Source: Nilaparvata lugens (taxonomy: Eukaryota > Arthropoda > Insecta > Hemiptera > Delphacidae). From it: 64,000 nucleotides of DNA. The notes under the pieces were generated by a model. The model searched no databases. It had not been told where the DNA came from and saw only the letters and a list, made by a program, of their open reading frames with translations. Made by a program: the position numbers and the translations under genes. Positions 43,838 through 55,066 of this stretch are shown here, one piece after another; the stretch's first letter is position 1, and the number at the start of each line of letters is the position of its first letter. The stretch covers positions 50,731,607 to 50,795,606 of the forward strand of contig NC_052511.1 of assembly GCF_014356525.2 (NCBI RefSeq), read 5' to 3'.

Positions 43838-44694
43838 TCAAATATAATGCCAACGGTGCCCCATATAAACCATGTTGTGTATGAAAAAGTAGAATATTCC
43901 ATTTTTATTCATATTAATATTCCATTATTCAAGACATTTGAGATTCCATCCAATTTATTCACTCGAATTCACCTAAAATTGTAGCAATGATTGAGGAAAA
44001 CTATATCAAATCCTCAATACTAATGAAACCATATGGTCTGTTGGAATATCTACTCAGATAATATGATTATATTATAATAGTATTCAAATTCAAATTCAAA
44101 TTTAAATTAATTGATTCTCAAAAAAATATACAACACTTTCAAGACCAAAAAAAAATATATATATATAAGAATCTACACCTGCAAAGAAACCCTGTGCGCA
44201 GGTGTGAGTTGCAATATAACAGTATAAATTATAATAAGTTATAGATGGATCAATAGTTATGAAAAACCACCCATATTGATTGTATTCTGTTTCTCTCCAT
44301 CCACACAACCGCTAAGTTATACAGAAAAATAAAAAATTTATCATTCTCTAGCCTCTCCACATACATAATACTCTTTCACTATACATCCTCAAGCAGTACG
44401 CGATATATTCAACATAAATATACGCTGGAAGATGCTTCGTAAGTCCTCTAATCTGACCTAAGTGCTGTAATTATTTTCAACGCATGAAAGCTCTACCCAA
44501 AGTTTGCCACTTTACCTGGTTAAGTCACCTTAATACAAAGCACAAAGGTTTAGACGCCCGCAAAGGTTAAAGAGAGCCTCTCGTGATCATTTTAGAGAGG
44601 AGAGAAGTTGTTTCTCGCTATTTTTATTCTCTGAGAGAAGCTGTTTTTTGTGATGATATTTCTTTTTTTCTTCTCATGTGTCAGTAAACAGAAT
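43838..44694. other. No gene seen
   Basis: AT-rich to 44330, then less so; 44560-44590 includes AGCCTCTCGTGATCATTTTAGAGAGG. Unassigned. Confidence 0.45.
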
Positions 44695-45004
44695 TCAGAA
44701 TTCAGAAGAAGAAGAAGAAGAAGAAGAAGAAGAAGAAGAAGAAGAAGAAGAAGAAGAAGAAGAAGAAGAAGAAGAAGAAGAGGGAGAAGAAGAAGAAGAA
44801 GAAGAAGAAGAAGAAGAAGAAGAAAAGAAGAAGAAGAAGAGAAGAAGAAGAAGAAGAAGAAGAAGAAGAAGAGAAGAAGAGAAGAAGAGAAGAAGAAGAA
44901 GAAGAAGAAGAAGAAGAAGAAGAACGAGGAGAAGAAGAAGAAGAAGAAGAAGAAGAAGAGAAGAAGAAGAAGAAGAAGAAGAAGAAGAAGAAGAAGAAGA
45001 GGGA

Positions 45005-45037
<33 letters not shown>

Positions 45038-45245
45038 AGAAGAAGAAGAGAAGAAGAAGAAGAAGAAGAAAAGAAGAAGAAGAAGAAGAAGAAGAAGGAT
45101 GAGGAGGTGGATGAGGAGGAAGAGGAGGAGGAGGAGGAGGGCTGAGGAGGAGGTGGAGGAGGGGGATGAGTAGGGGAGGAGGAGAGGAGGAGGAGGAGGA
45201 GAGGAGGAGGAGGAGGTGGAGGAGGAATAGGTGGAGGAGATGGAG
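44695..45245 (+). repeat. GAA/GGA polypurine tract (550 bp)
   Basis: Nearly pure GAA to ~45095, then GAGGAGG. Occasional GAGAAGAAGAGAAG shifts. Frames up to 236 codons are by-products. Confidence 0.95.
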
Positions 45246-45498
45246 GATTTCATCTAATAAAATCTGTTGAATGTGAATTGATATTGTGAAATTTCTGCAC
45301 AATTGAAAAACACAATTTTATTTTTGTCACATCCACATTATTTTATTATACTTTTGTACAGGACTACAGTTTTGGGTTAAAATCAACACATCACTACAGC
45401 TGAAGATGTGTGGCATTTAATAACGGCTTAAATTAGACAGGATTTTGTGCAACTGGGCCTTCGATTAACTTAAACACATACCAAGGCATAACATATAC

Positions 45499-45625
45499 TT
45501 TTTGTGTAGTTGAGAAGTTGATATTGTGGTAATTATTCATATTAAATAAAAATACTAAGAAATTTATAAAACCACAGATGTATTGATACTAGTAAGACCG
45601 GTTTTAGTTGTTACACCATTGTCAA
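45499..45625 (+). repeat. Foldback element F1, left part (split by a Helitron)
   Basis: TGTGTAGTTGAGAAGTTGAT to ACACCATTGTCAA. Continues at 46310 with TCTCTGATAAACTCAG. Confidence 0.85.
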
Positions 45626-46309
45626 TCTATATATATAAAAGCGTAATGGCACTCACTCACTCACTCACTTACTCACTCACTCACTCGCATAACTAAAAAT
45701 CTACCGGACCAAAAACGTTCAAATTTGGTAGGTATGTTCAGTTGGCCCTTTAGAGGCACACTAAGAAATCTTTTGGCAATATTTTAACTCTAAGGGTTGT
45801 TTTTAAGGGTTTAAAGTTTGTCTTTTAGCATGTATATTCTTCTTCTCCCAATCTCTTAATTTATTATAATATTGGAATTCCCATATCATATGTTACTATA
45901 GAACTATAATCTAGAAGGATACCTCTTCGAAACAGTTGTTAACTGGCAACTAAATTAATAATTTTGTCAGGTTGGCATTAAGTTGAGTTGACTTTGTTAG
46001 GTTGACATCAAGTTGAAGATTTAAATGCATTTATCGCGAAAAAAATCGATTCGGCACTGCTACTTCAATCCTGGGAATATTATATTACTAGCAGTCAGGC
46101 TCGCTTCGCTCGCCATATCCGTTTAGCCAGACGTTTAGTCTGTACCCCCGACTGGATTGTCCTAACATATGATAAAAATGTTCAAATGAAAAATGCAGGC
46201 GAGCGAAGCGAGCCGGCTGATCTCATTCCTGGACGATCCAGTCGGGGGTCCAGGGGGCGGAGCCCCCTTGCCAGACGGATATTGCGAGCGAAGCGAGCCT
46301 GACGGCTAG
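45626..46309 (+). mobile_element. Non-autonomous Helitron, 684 bp, intact ends
   Basis: Starts TCTATATATATAAAAGCG and ends hairpin GCGAGCGAAGCGAGC, CTGACGG, CTAG. Inserted between A (45625) and T (46310). Removing it restores the F1 sequence GTCAATCTCTGATAAACT seen at 12296 and (diverged) at 25330. The interior parallels 16582-17250, including CTACCGGACCAAAAACG and an inverted tail copy at ~46086-46190. No Rep/helicase. Confidence 0.93.
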
Positions 46310-46370
46310 TCTCTGATAAACTCAGTTTTATCAGAGTGTTCTAAGAAGTTGATATTGTGGTAATTATTCA
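46310..46370 (+). repeat. Foldback element F1, right part, then a second F1 start
   Basis: TCTCTGATAAACTCAGTTTT, then GAAGTTGATATTGTGGTAAT and TATTCA, where the next Helitron begins. Confidence 0.75.
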
Positions 46371-48080
46371 TCTCTATACTTATAAAAGGCTAAGCCCCGA
46401 CAGACTGAAATCACACCACAGCCCAAACTACTGAGCCTAAAAACTTGAAATTTTGCACGATTGTTTATGGTGGCCTGAAAACATCCACTGAGAAAGGATT
46501 TTCAGAAATTTGCCCCCCTGAGGGAGCTAGGGCCCCCCCAAAATTTTGTACTTTTTAACCGCTCATTGCACAGTAAAGTCATGAGGAACTTTTTTGTTCA
46601 GCTACGAAAAAAAATTAGATCTATGCAGAAAAATTCCGATCAGGAGCTCAGGGGGGTCCAGGAGAGGACATTTTTCCAAAATTTGGATGTAAAATCACAC
46701 TACAGCTCAAACTAATTGTCCTACAGACTTGAAACTTTGCACAAATATTCTTCAAACATGCTAGACGCGCACTAAGAACGGATTTTGAGATATATTGCCT
46801 CTAAGGGTTTCAAAAGATGAAAAAGGATCCTATTAAGTAAGGTTATGAACATGGTAAGGTGAGTGCCATATGGAGATGAAATAATTTTTTATTGACATGT
46901 GATATTCTAACATATGTTGTAATCATTGGAAATAACAAAATAATATGATAGAAATTCAAAAAAGAACATCTGTTCTGTTATTGCTTTCTACCTGATTCCA
47001 CTCAACCTCAATAATATTGTTCTGATAATTGATAAATATGTTTAATATTATTATTAATATAATAAAAGTATTGTTTTGATAATCAATATTTTTCCCACAA
47101 ACTATAATAATATGGCGAATGTGAAACAGCTGCACCAAAGAAATTATGTCAACAACATATGTTTAGGAAAACCATAGTTTTGAACTTCATTTTCCTGATG
47201 CAATGTATAGGCCCAATGTATGGATTATTAATTTTTTAGCTAGAACAGTTTTTTGAGACTGCTAAATAAACGTCTACAGTTTTATCAATGCTGTATCGGC
47301 AATACAAAAACGCATGCAGTTAATATGTCTTTAAATAAAGGTGTTGACCTTCACATTAATTGATTATTCTCTACCATTTTTATTTTATTACAATTTCAAA
47401 ATTATTCGAGCCATGATAGAATTATTGACTCACTGTAGTCAGTCGAAAATTTCAATATTGAAATGAGGGGTATTTTGGCAAGCTGAACAAAAAATAAGAT
47501 CCTATGCACCTTTTCGATATTTCCTCAAATGAAAAATGAGTTTTGTGGGTTGTCAAAACTCCCCCTGAAAGGGAAACTATTCAACTCAACCTATCTTTTA
47601 GTAAATTAACAATGATTTCTGCGTTGATTAACATGTTTCTTGCCAACAAGAATCGAACTCTCTAAATGGAGGTAGAATGATAAGGTTGACAACTTTCAGT
47701 TCTGTTGTTTTAACATTTTTTTTAATCACTTTAAAAAAGTTAATTTAGTACCCACTATTGTGTTCGAGAAACTTCTGGGGCTATCATAGTTTCACAGCTA
47801 TTCTGTTCCACACTCCTATCTCTTGCAGTCATTAACCATATCTATAATAAAATAAAGAGTTGGCTTATACACGTACGGGATAGGAAAATTATGTTTGACG
47901 CATTATCACGTCTGAACTACTGGACTAATCAACTTGAAATTTTGCATATAGGCTAGATTCTTATTTAACCAAGGATGGTTATAGGCCTATTTTCAATTCT
48001 TCAAAATTTCATTACCTACGTCAAGTTTTCAGATTATCAATTTTGAAAATAGATCCTTGCGAAGCACGGGTTCCTGCTAG
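46371..48080 (+). mobile_element. Non-autonomous Helitron, 1710 bp
   Basis: 5' end TCTCTATACTTATAAAAGGC preceded by host A; 3' end CCTTGCGAAGCACGGGTTCC, TGCTAG followed by T. The CCTTGC/GCACGG hairpin has one mismatch. Interior has ACTTGAAATTTTGCACG words twice, CCCCCTGAGGGAGC, and no conserved protein. A 60-codon minus-strand frame is chance. Confidence 0.85.
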
Positions 48081-48504
48081 TATAACATATACGACATATC
48101 TGTACGTATGAACGAACTCAACCATGAATCCTCAGAGCACTCTCATAAAGGTGGATAATACACAAATACACTCTACACGTAGGCATATTATACACAAACT
48201 GAGACACATAAGGCAAGTAGATACGTATTTTCACACTAAATACAGTGTGACACACAATCACCAACTTGTTTCAGCAGCACAATCTACAGTGTGACACAAA
48301 AGTTTAGCACAAAGACTACTTGTTTCCTGTCTGCCGCTCCCGTCTAGGTCTCCTACACACTAGACAGTGAATAAATTTTCAGTGTGAACTGTCGGCATTC
48401 TGTGTGATGTTAGCAGACATTGTCTGCCGTCTTTCAGGCGGATTAACCGCTCTTCTTAATCAAGTGCTATTGTCTGCGAAGTCATACAATGTGCCCGCCT
48501 CTCT
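48081..48504. other. No gene seen
   Basis: Unassigned; 48330-48500 less AT-rich (TGCCGTCTTTCAGGCGG). Confidence 0.4.
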
Positions 48505-48935
48505 ATGCATCTACTGTTCTGTGCTCACTTCTCCCGCCTCTCTATGCATCTAGTGCTCTACGCTAACTTCTCCGCGAATCTTCTGTTTGGCGCTCACTCC
48601 TCCATGCACCTGCTCACAACTCCGCGAATTTTCTGTTCTTCACTCAGTTCTCTATATATCTACTGTTCTATGCTCACTTCTCCCGCCTCTCTAAGCATCT
48701 ACTACTCTACACTAACTTCTCCGCGAATCTTATGTTCTTCACTCACTTCTCTATATATCTACTGTTCTATGCTCACTTCTCCCGCCTCTCTAAGCATCTA
48801 CTACTCTACGCTAACTTCTCCGCGAATCTTCTGTTCTTCACTCAGTTCTCTATATATCTACTGTTCTATGCTCACATCTCCACGAATATTCTGTTCAGTA
48901 CTCTACGTATCTACATCTACTAACAATTACTGTCT
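48505..48935 (+). repeat. Minisatellite with 99-bp period
   Basis: Marker GTTCTTCACTCA at 48635, 48734 and 48833; each unit contains two related halves (TCTATATATCTACTGTTCTA and TCTAAGCATCTACTACTCTA). 99 bp is 33 codons, so a 156-codon frame stays open across it without conserved features. Confidence 0.9.
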
Positions 48936-49061
48936 ATGCTCGTTTTCAACAAGTTTCTCTGAGATAACAGGGTGAAATCACTCTGAAACTGTCAGTATAC
49001 TCCATAAATAACATAAAAAGTGAATAAAAACGTTTAACTTTTTTGTAACATATTTCAATCT

Positions 49062-49194
49062 CATACTATTGGATGAGAAAAACAGTAAAAATCGACAATA
49101 ATCGACAGTTATCGGCTTGAGATAAGAGTAAAAGTTTCAACATTAATGTCCTATACGATGGGGTATCTACTTACGCTATTGTTTCTCTATGGTA
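49062..49194 (+). mobile_element. MITE T3, right half only
   Basis: AATCGACAGTTATCGGCTTG to GCTATTGTTTCTCTATGGTA. Confidence 0.8.
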
Positions 49195-49219
49195 GTATGT
49201 ATGAATCTCTCACATGTAG

Positions 49220-49268
49220 TCTGTTCTTCTTCTTCTTCTTCTTCTTCTTCTTCTTCTCTTCTTCTTCT
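49220..49268 (+). repeat. (CTT)n microsatellite
   Basis: CTT repeats with one CTCTT break. Confidence 0.95.
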
Positions 49269-49803
49269 AATCCAGATTAGATTGAAAGATTAATAATTTT
49301 CGTTAACATCGAATAACTTATATGAATTAGAAACGGAGAAAAGAATGGTGAACAACGTCAAGCATGCCTAGAAGACAGACAATAAGATAATAAAGAAGTG
49401 TGTTGAGAATGGATCAGAAGAGAAAGAGAACAGAGAAAGATTAGTAGAAAAAGTTGAAGTGGTAGTAGTCTAGCAAAAGAGGGCACAAGGCCAAATTGGC
49501 AGCCACAGACCTCTTGTCATCTCTCTCACTCACACATCCTCCGTGAATTATTTTTTTCTTTGTCTCCCCGTTTTTTTCCGAGTGACTTCTTCATCAGAAA
49601 GGGGACTTTCTTTGCTTCATTAGGCACACATTTGAAGGCATACACCACAGAGCGGAAACCAGCACTGCAGTCAAGAGTTCAACATGGAGAGACATCAGTC
49701 TATTTTTAGATGTTTCCTCCTCTCTATTTCTTTCTTCATTCACTTCCTTTTCTGAAAACATTCAATTTCCATCACAATGAATTAGGGTTGTATAATATCG
49801 ATA
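49269..49803. other. No gene seen
   Basis: 49480-49720 is less AT-rich and single-copy. No product recognised. Confidence 0.4.
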
Positions 49804-50100
49804 TCCTTTTAAACGAGCAATTTCTTTTAATATGTTTCTATATCTGTATGTGACCGGATCTCGAAAACGGCTCTAACGATTCTTACGAAATTTGGAACAA
49901 AGTGGGTTTATGATATGAAAATTCGATTGCACTAGGTCTCAACTCTGGCATAACTCGCTGACATTAAAAGGATAAATACGTCCTTGGAAAAAAAGCTGGA
50001 CATTTTGTCGTCTGTCGATACCGTAATGGAAGTTAGTGAGCGATGAATGTGTGGGTTATTCCTCAGCTGATCTCACGAGAATAATAATACAGGAAGAAAA
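49804..50100 (+). mobile_element. H2/H3-type element, 5' part
   Basis: TCCTTTTAAACGAGCAATTT, TCTCGAAAACGGCTCTAACG, TTGCACTAGGTCTCAAC, then CTCAGCTGATCTCACG, where similarity stops. The 3' half is missing. Confidence 0.65.
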
Positions 50101-50314
50101 ACTTAATATTTTTGTTTATTTCTCTTTTTTTAGGAAACATGTTCAAGTCCAAAATAGTAACTAGATGCTGTTAGTGTAGAATAGTACATAGTATATTAAT
50201 TAACAAAATTGTAGCAAACATAATAATATATCATTCTAAATCGAATTCATAGTATATCTATTTGGAATTGATGATGTGTTTGTTTTTTGAAGTGTGTATA
50301 AATTCTTTTTTCCT

Positions 50315-50400
50315 ACAGTTACCTTGAAAAGTGGCCATTCCTGCACTGATTACAGAACGCAAAGATTCACTTTTCCGCTCTAGTGCGGGAAAAAATTTTT
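50315..50400 (+). repeat. Dispersed repeat shared with 63855-63930
   Basis: CCTACAGTTACCTTGAAAAG, TCCTGCACTGATTACAGAAC, TTTTCCGCTCTAGTGCG, present in both places. Confidence 0.8.
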
Positions 50401-51339
50401 CTGCACTCCAGATTTGCAACATGGCAACACAAAATAGTTGGTGGGCTATATGGAGGATTAGTCCACGAAAACAAAAATTAAGTTGGTAAAAATGACTGTG
50501 TTTAGATTTAGATAAGAATCATTTCAATGGCTACCCTACATTTATGAAAAAATCCCAATCTAGAAATCCAAAACAAGAATAGTGTTTATCTAAATCATAA
50601 TTAAATAATAACTTCTCATCATTTAATAATAAATAATGTTTATTTTCTATTGACAGTGATAATTATTTCAACGTTCGAAATCCATGTCAATAAAATTAAT
50701 AAAATAACATTAGAATATACTACAATCAAATATTTTTTGTTGTCTATGTTATTTTATAAATATTTTTTAGTTTACTTATAGTATTTTTCGGTAATTCTAG
50801 TTAATCATAATTCTAAATATCTAAATACTGTTTTTAGCTGGATGAAACGAAGTTAGGTACGATTCTTCCCGCTAGGTCGCGCGCTTGTCGGTTCAGCCAT
50901 TTTGCAGCCATCCGAACCAGCTGTTGGCGTGTATTTTAAATGCGAATTTTTTGTTTTATCTGTATTTTTTCCGATTCTTGAATGAATAAAAATGAGAACT
51001 TTGGCTGAGAATTTTCAACTTCAATTGGATTATTAATTTTTAAATGAATTAAGGTTGTTATTAATAACAGCATCACACACACAAACATTTGATGGATTTC
51101 AGCCATCATTTTATCCATAATTACCCACTTTTCATATGCAATGGTAACTGTAGGAAAAATTAAATGTGAAATACGTGCACAAAGTTCCTCTGCTGCACTC
51201 AAGAAGCCATTCTGCCCTCGCCTACGGCTCGGGCGTAAACGTTTCTTTCAGTGCAGCAAACTGTCACTTTGTGCACTAGTTGCATAAATAACTATTTTGA
51301 TGATTGATGGTAGTTTAACCTAGATTTTGATTTGGACTG
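50401..51339. other. No gene seen
   Basis: AT-rich; 50880-50930 (GGTCGCGCGCTTGTCGGTTC) and 51205-51250 (GCCCTCGCCTACGGCTCGGG) are GC-rich spots. The ~88-codon minus-strand frame at 50936-51202 is unremarkable. Confidence 0.4.
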
Positions 51340-51597
51340 ACACACATGAACTCGCTCACTCACTTCCATCATCAACAGACGACGAAATAATTATTATCAG
51401 ATGTTTTTTCAAGGATCAATAACAATTATCCTTCAATGTCCTTCAGCAAGTTTTCCCAGGAAAGAGACCTAGTGCAATCGAACTTTTATATTATAAACCT
51501 ACTATGTCCTGAATTTCGTGAGAATCGATGGAGCCGTTTTCGAGATCTGGTGAAATACAAACATATAAACAGAAATTGCTCGTTTAATAGTATAGCA
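51340..51597 (-). mobile_element. H2 element, 5' part, reverse
   Basis: CATGAACTCGCTCACTCACT to CTCGTTTAATAGTATAGCA. The 3' half is missing. Confidence 0.7.
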
Positions 51598-51655
51598 TAA
51601 ACACTCCTCATTAATCATTTCCATCAACACTCTATTTGAAATGAAAGTGAATGTA

Positions 51656-52131
51656 AAGGTAAGTACAGATATACGCGCCGCGAACATGAGCAATTCACTT
51701 TTTATCAGCTGATGCCAAGCTTTTTATATCTGTATCTTACCGTTTCTGTAAAAATACAGATATAGTCAGCTGATTAAGCGCCGCGAACATGAGCAATTCA
51801 CTTTTAATCAGCTGATGCCAAGCTTTTTATACCTGTATTTTACCATTTCTGTAAAAATACAGATATAGTCAGCTGATTAAGTGCCGCGAACATGAGCAAT
51901 TCACTTTTAATCAGCTGATGCCAAGCTTTTTATACCTGTATTTTACCATTTCTGTAAAAATACAGATATAGTCAGCTGATTAAGTGCCGCGAACATGAGC
52001 AATTCACTTTTAATCAGCTGATGCCAAGCTTTCTATATCTGTATCTTACCGTTTCTGTAAAAATACAGATATAGTCAGCTTATTAAAAGTGAATTGCTCA
52101 TGTTCGCGGCGCGTATATCTGTACGCATCTT
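51656..52131 (+). mobile_element. MITE T1 expanded by an internal 4 x 103-bp array
   Basis: Outer ends AAGGTAAGTACAGATATACG and GCGTATATCTGTACGCATCTT are those of a normal ~160-bp T1. Between them the unit GCGCCGCGAACATGAGCAAT...GTCAGCTGATTAAG repeats at 51675, 51778, 51881 and 51984, spacing exactly 103 each time. Units differ at a few bases (GTGCCG for GCGCCG; TTTTATACC for TTTTATATC). Confidence 0.93.
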
Positions 52132-52536
52132 AATAGATGAATATTTAATAATTTATTGATGAACTGAATAAGAGATGAAATCATTTTATGATAATTATAT
52201 ATGGAATAATAAAGTTTCCATCAACACTTTACCTAATATAAGTTTAGTATGAGTGTGAGAGAGATGTGAATTAGAAACTACATGAATAGCGTCAATCCTT
52301 CTTTGTTCAGTTAACATTTCGATCATTTTCAGTTATTGTTGAACTCACTGAGGTGACCTACCTGAATAAACAAGCTTTTGTGACACCTGTAATGTTTCAA
52401 TGAGAATCATCTCAACCTGTCAGCATTAATTGGATGGAAACATGGATGATATTAATGGGGAATGTTGACTCTGCACTGTAACAGAGTCGCCTGTTCTGTT
52501 ACAAAGACTATTATTGTTTGAAACGTCAGATGAAAT
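52132..52536. other. No gene seen; weak CTGTCAG motif at 52420
   Basis: Unassigned single-copy. Confidence 0.4.
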
Positions 52537-52618
52537 TTGGCGTTTGAACGAGATAGTTGGCGTTCAAACGGGATAAATGGCGTTTGAACGGGGTAGTTAG
52601 CGTTTGCAATTGATTGCA
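52537..52618 (+). repeat. 20-bp tandem repeat, four units
   Basis: GGCGTTTGAACGAGATAGTT and variants start at 52539, 52559, 52579 and 52599. The second unit has CGTTCAAACGG, the reverse of the shared arm, so the unit is near-palindromic. Confidence 0.88.
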
Positions 52619-53367
52619 CTCCGGGATCAATAGTGTATGTGACAAAAGGTACAAGGTAGACTAATATTTTGTATTCTCAATTTCTGTGTCGACGTTAGAA
52701 TTTGTAGCATGTATGAGTTGAAGAGTGTGACTATCACTCCACCCTTTTCTCTCCTGCTTCTTTCCTTCTTTTTTCTCACTCTTATATTCATTTGTTCATA
52801 TAGTCTTGAAAATGTATAGTGTTATCTTAACCTGACTTTAAAATTAAGATCTCCACTCAAGTTTCACATTGGATGTAACTCTAATTTTTTTTTGTCATAG
52901 TCATTCGATTTCAGCTGTTTTACATCCATGAAATCAAGCCGGTGAAGAGCTGATTGTAGAACAAATAGACATATGATTCTCATTACAGTATACTATAATG
53001 TAATAAAATCATATGTTTTCTCTACAGTCGAGTATGTTTCCTAGTTCCGAATTAGGAACGGCAAAACTGGTACGAAAACCGCCTTTTAGCGCTCCAGGTG
53101 GAAATTTTGTCAACTACAATCAAGAAATTCCTGATTCGAAACTTGTAAACTAGGTTATGTTTATAGAATGCGTGTAGTAATGTCAATACAAGCAGGTAAT
53201 GTTTTCTGTTTCTCAATTATTCTTTTCTATATTATTATGACAAAAAATAGTGTAAGTTACTTGGACGTGAATGTCTTTTGCAGTGCTCGGCTAACGCCTC
53301 GACTAGAAACATCATTCTCGCCTGCAAAAGGCCTCTTCCCATCCTTGTGACTTAGGATACTATTACT
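52619..53367. other. No gene seen
   Basis: 53240-53350 is less AT-rich (AACGCCTCGACTAGAAACAT). Unassigned. Confidence 0.4.
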
Positions 53368-53490
53368 TTCCTTGTCCCATTACCATAGGTAAGGAAAGGA
53401 TTGCTTGAAAAAATTAAGGTACTCTGATTTCAAGTTTTCTATAGGCTACTTTCAAGGTCCCCCGAGTCCAATAGCATGATTTTTATTCTT
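53368..53490 (+). repeat. R1 repeat, 5' fragment
   Basis: TACTTTCCTTGTCCCATTAC to CAAGGTCCCCCGAGTCC; the rest of R1 is missing. Confidence 0.75.
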
Positions 53491-53730
53491 ACAATATCTT
53501 CATTAATCTCTTTCCCCTTTCAGGATAAAATCTTATCTAATGAGACCAATCTAATTCAAATTCTACCTTCATTGTATATCCTATCCTGTTCTTTCTTCCT
53601 TCCCATTTCAAATATTTTTCCTCTCTCCTCTCTTCTTTATTTTAGTTTTTGTTTGTTGAATCTTCTGTCATTCTTCTATTCCACAGCATACATTCTTGTC
53701 TGAGATATTGAAATTATTCAAATGCTAATG
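53491..53730. other. Pyrimidine-rich stretch, no gene
   Basis: TTCC-rich; a 75-codon Leu/Ser frame is chance. Confidence 0.5.
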
Positions 53731-53734
53731 CCAT

Positions 53735-53818
53735 GCTATCCAGAGATTGTCAGTTTGGTGTAAGGGTAAGCATTCCTGACTGGCAATTGGGAGGTACCGG
53801 GTTCGGCGGTACAACCGG
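53735..53818 (+). mobile_element. SINE A head, truncated
   Basis: GCTATCCAGAGATTGTCAGT, A box, to ACCGGGTTCGGCGG. Cut in the B box. Confidence 0.75.
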
Positions 53819-53820
53819 GC

Positions 53821-54074
53821 GGCCAACCAGTTTACAGATGGAATTAAATAGAGAATGCATTTATTCAAATGCTAATTAATATATAATTATTATTTAACGA
53901 AAATCCTAAATAAATGCTGTAAATCACCCCGAAGACTTCTGCTACTGCAGACATTGACAATAGGGTAAACAGCTGGATGGAAGTTCGATGAGAACTACTA
54001 TCCAAAAATTATTTGCCAGCCCGGGAATCGAACCCGGTACCTCCCAATTGCCAGTCAGGAATGCTTACCCTTAC
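53821..54074 (-). mobile_element. SINE A, full body, reverse
   Basis: CCAGTTTACAGATGGAATTA through CACCCCGAAGACTTCTGCTA to GTCAGGAATGCTTACCCTTA. Head faces 54077, forming a head-to-head pair with it. Confidence 0.85.
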
Positions 54075-54076
54075 CA

Positions 54077-54357
54077 TAATGAGCACTGCTATCCATAGAT
54101 TGTCAGTTTGGTGTAAGGGTAAGCATTCCTGACTGGCAATTGGGAGGTACCGGGTTCGATTCCCGGGCTGGCAAATAATTTTTGGATAGTAGTTCTCATC
54201 GAATTTCCATCTAGCTGTTACCCCTGTTGTCAATGTCTGCAGTAGCAGAAGTCTTCGGGGTGATTTACAGCATTTATTTAGGATTTTCGTTAAATAATAA
54301 TTATATATTAATTAGCATTTGAATAAATGCATTCTCTATTTGAATCCATCTGTAAAC
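54077..54357 (+). mobile_element. SINE A, intact reference copy
   Basis: Head GCACTGCTATCCATAGATTG, A box TTTGGTGTAAGGGTAAGC, B box GGTTCGATTCC at 54153, body, to TCCATCTGTAAAC. Least mutated promoter in the window. Confidence 0.88.
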
Positions 54358-55066
54358 TTTATTAAGTTCTTCATTCTTCTCTCGGCTTTTTTTATCACAC
54401 ACACTGTCACTATTGTCCTCTCTCATATTTTGATTAAGTTTATAGAGTGAATATTTCTCAAAAATGTTCATTTCTTCTCTCTTTCACTTGTTGAAGAACA
54501 GCACCTTGTTTCTTTTCTAACTCACAGCCCCTCTCACACTCTCTCTCTTCCACGCACTCTCTCTTACTCTAGTCAAACATGCTCCTCATCACACATGGTC
54601 TCTTGTGTTCTTTTATCTCTCTCAGAAAATCTCAACTCCCCTTCCTTTCAATGTTCAAAGCAGAGAAAACTACTGTAATAAAACTACATACTAGAGAAAA
54701 CTACTGCTGTATTCTGTTGTTCAAAGATCAAAAACTGTTTCCCTCTTCGTAACATTATCTCTCTCAATCACGCTCTCTCTCTCTATATCTCACAGTCTCT
54801 CTCTTTCACACACTCTCTCACTCCAGACAAACGTGCAACACTATAACCAAACACGTGTGTCGTTAACAGTTTGTTAGGACAGCCGTTATCAGTCGCCAGT
54901 CGCCAGTCATCAACTTTATTCGCCCATAAATTCCATAAATTCACCTGTGCTGCTTCACACTGGCGGCATCCGATTAATTTAAAGCATTCATGTTGATCTC
55001 AAACAATACTGACTGTTTTAACTGGATCCCACTGTAGCTTCACACTGTCATTAAACCTTATAAATA
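54358..55066. other. CT-rich and single-copy stretch, no gene
   Basis: 54530-54830 is CT-rich. 54880-54960 has GTCGCCAGTCGCCAGTC, a 7-bp duplication. Confidence 0.45.

Noticed and set aside
44592..45302. 236-codon frame and overlapping Glu/Arg frames
   Set aside because: Same GAA/GGA trinucleotide repeat read in several frames on both strands.
51656..52131. CRISPR-like array (regular 103-bp repeats)
   Set aside because: No short repeat/unique spacer pattern; the whole unit repeats, and the genome is eukaryotic.
54077..54160. A tRNA gene
   Set aside because: A and B boxes are present but stems do not form a full cloverleaf and the unit is repeated as a SINE.
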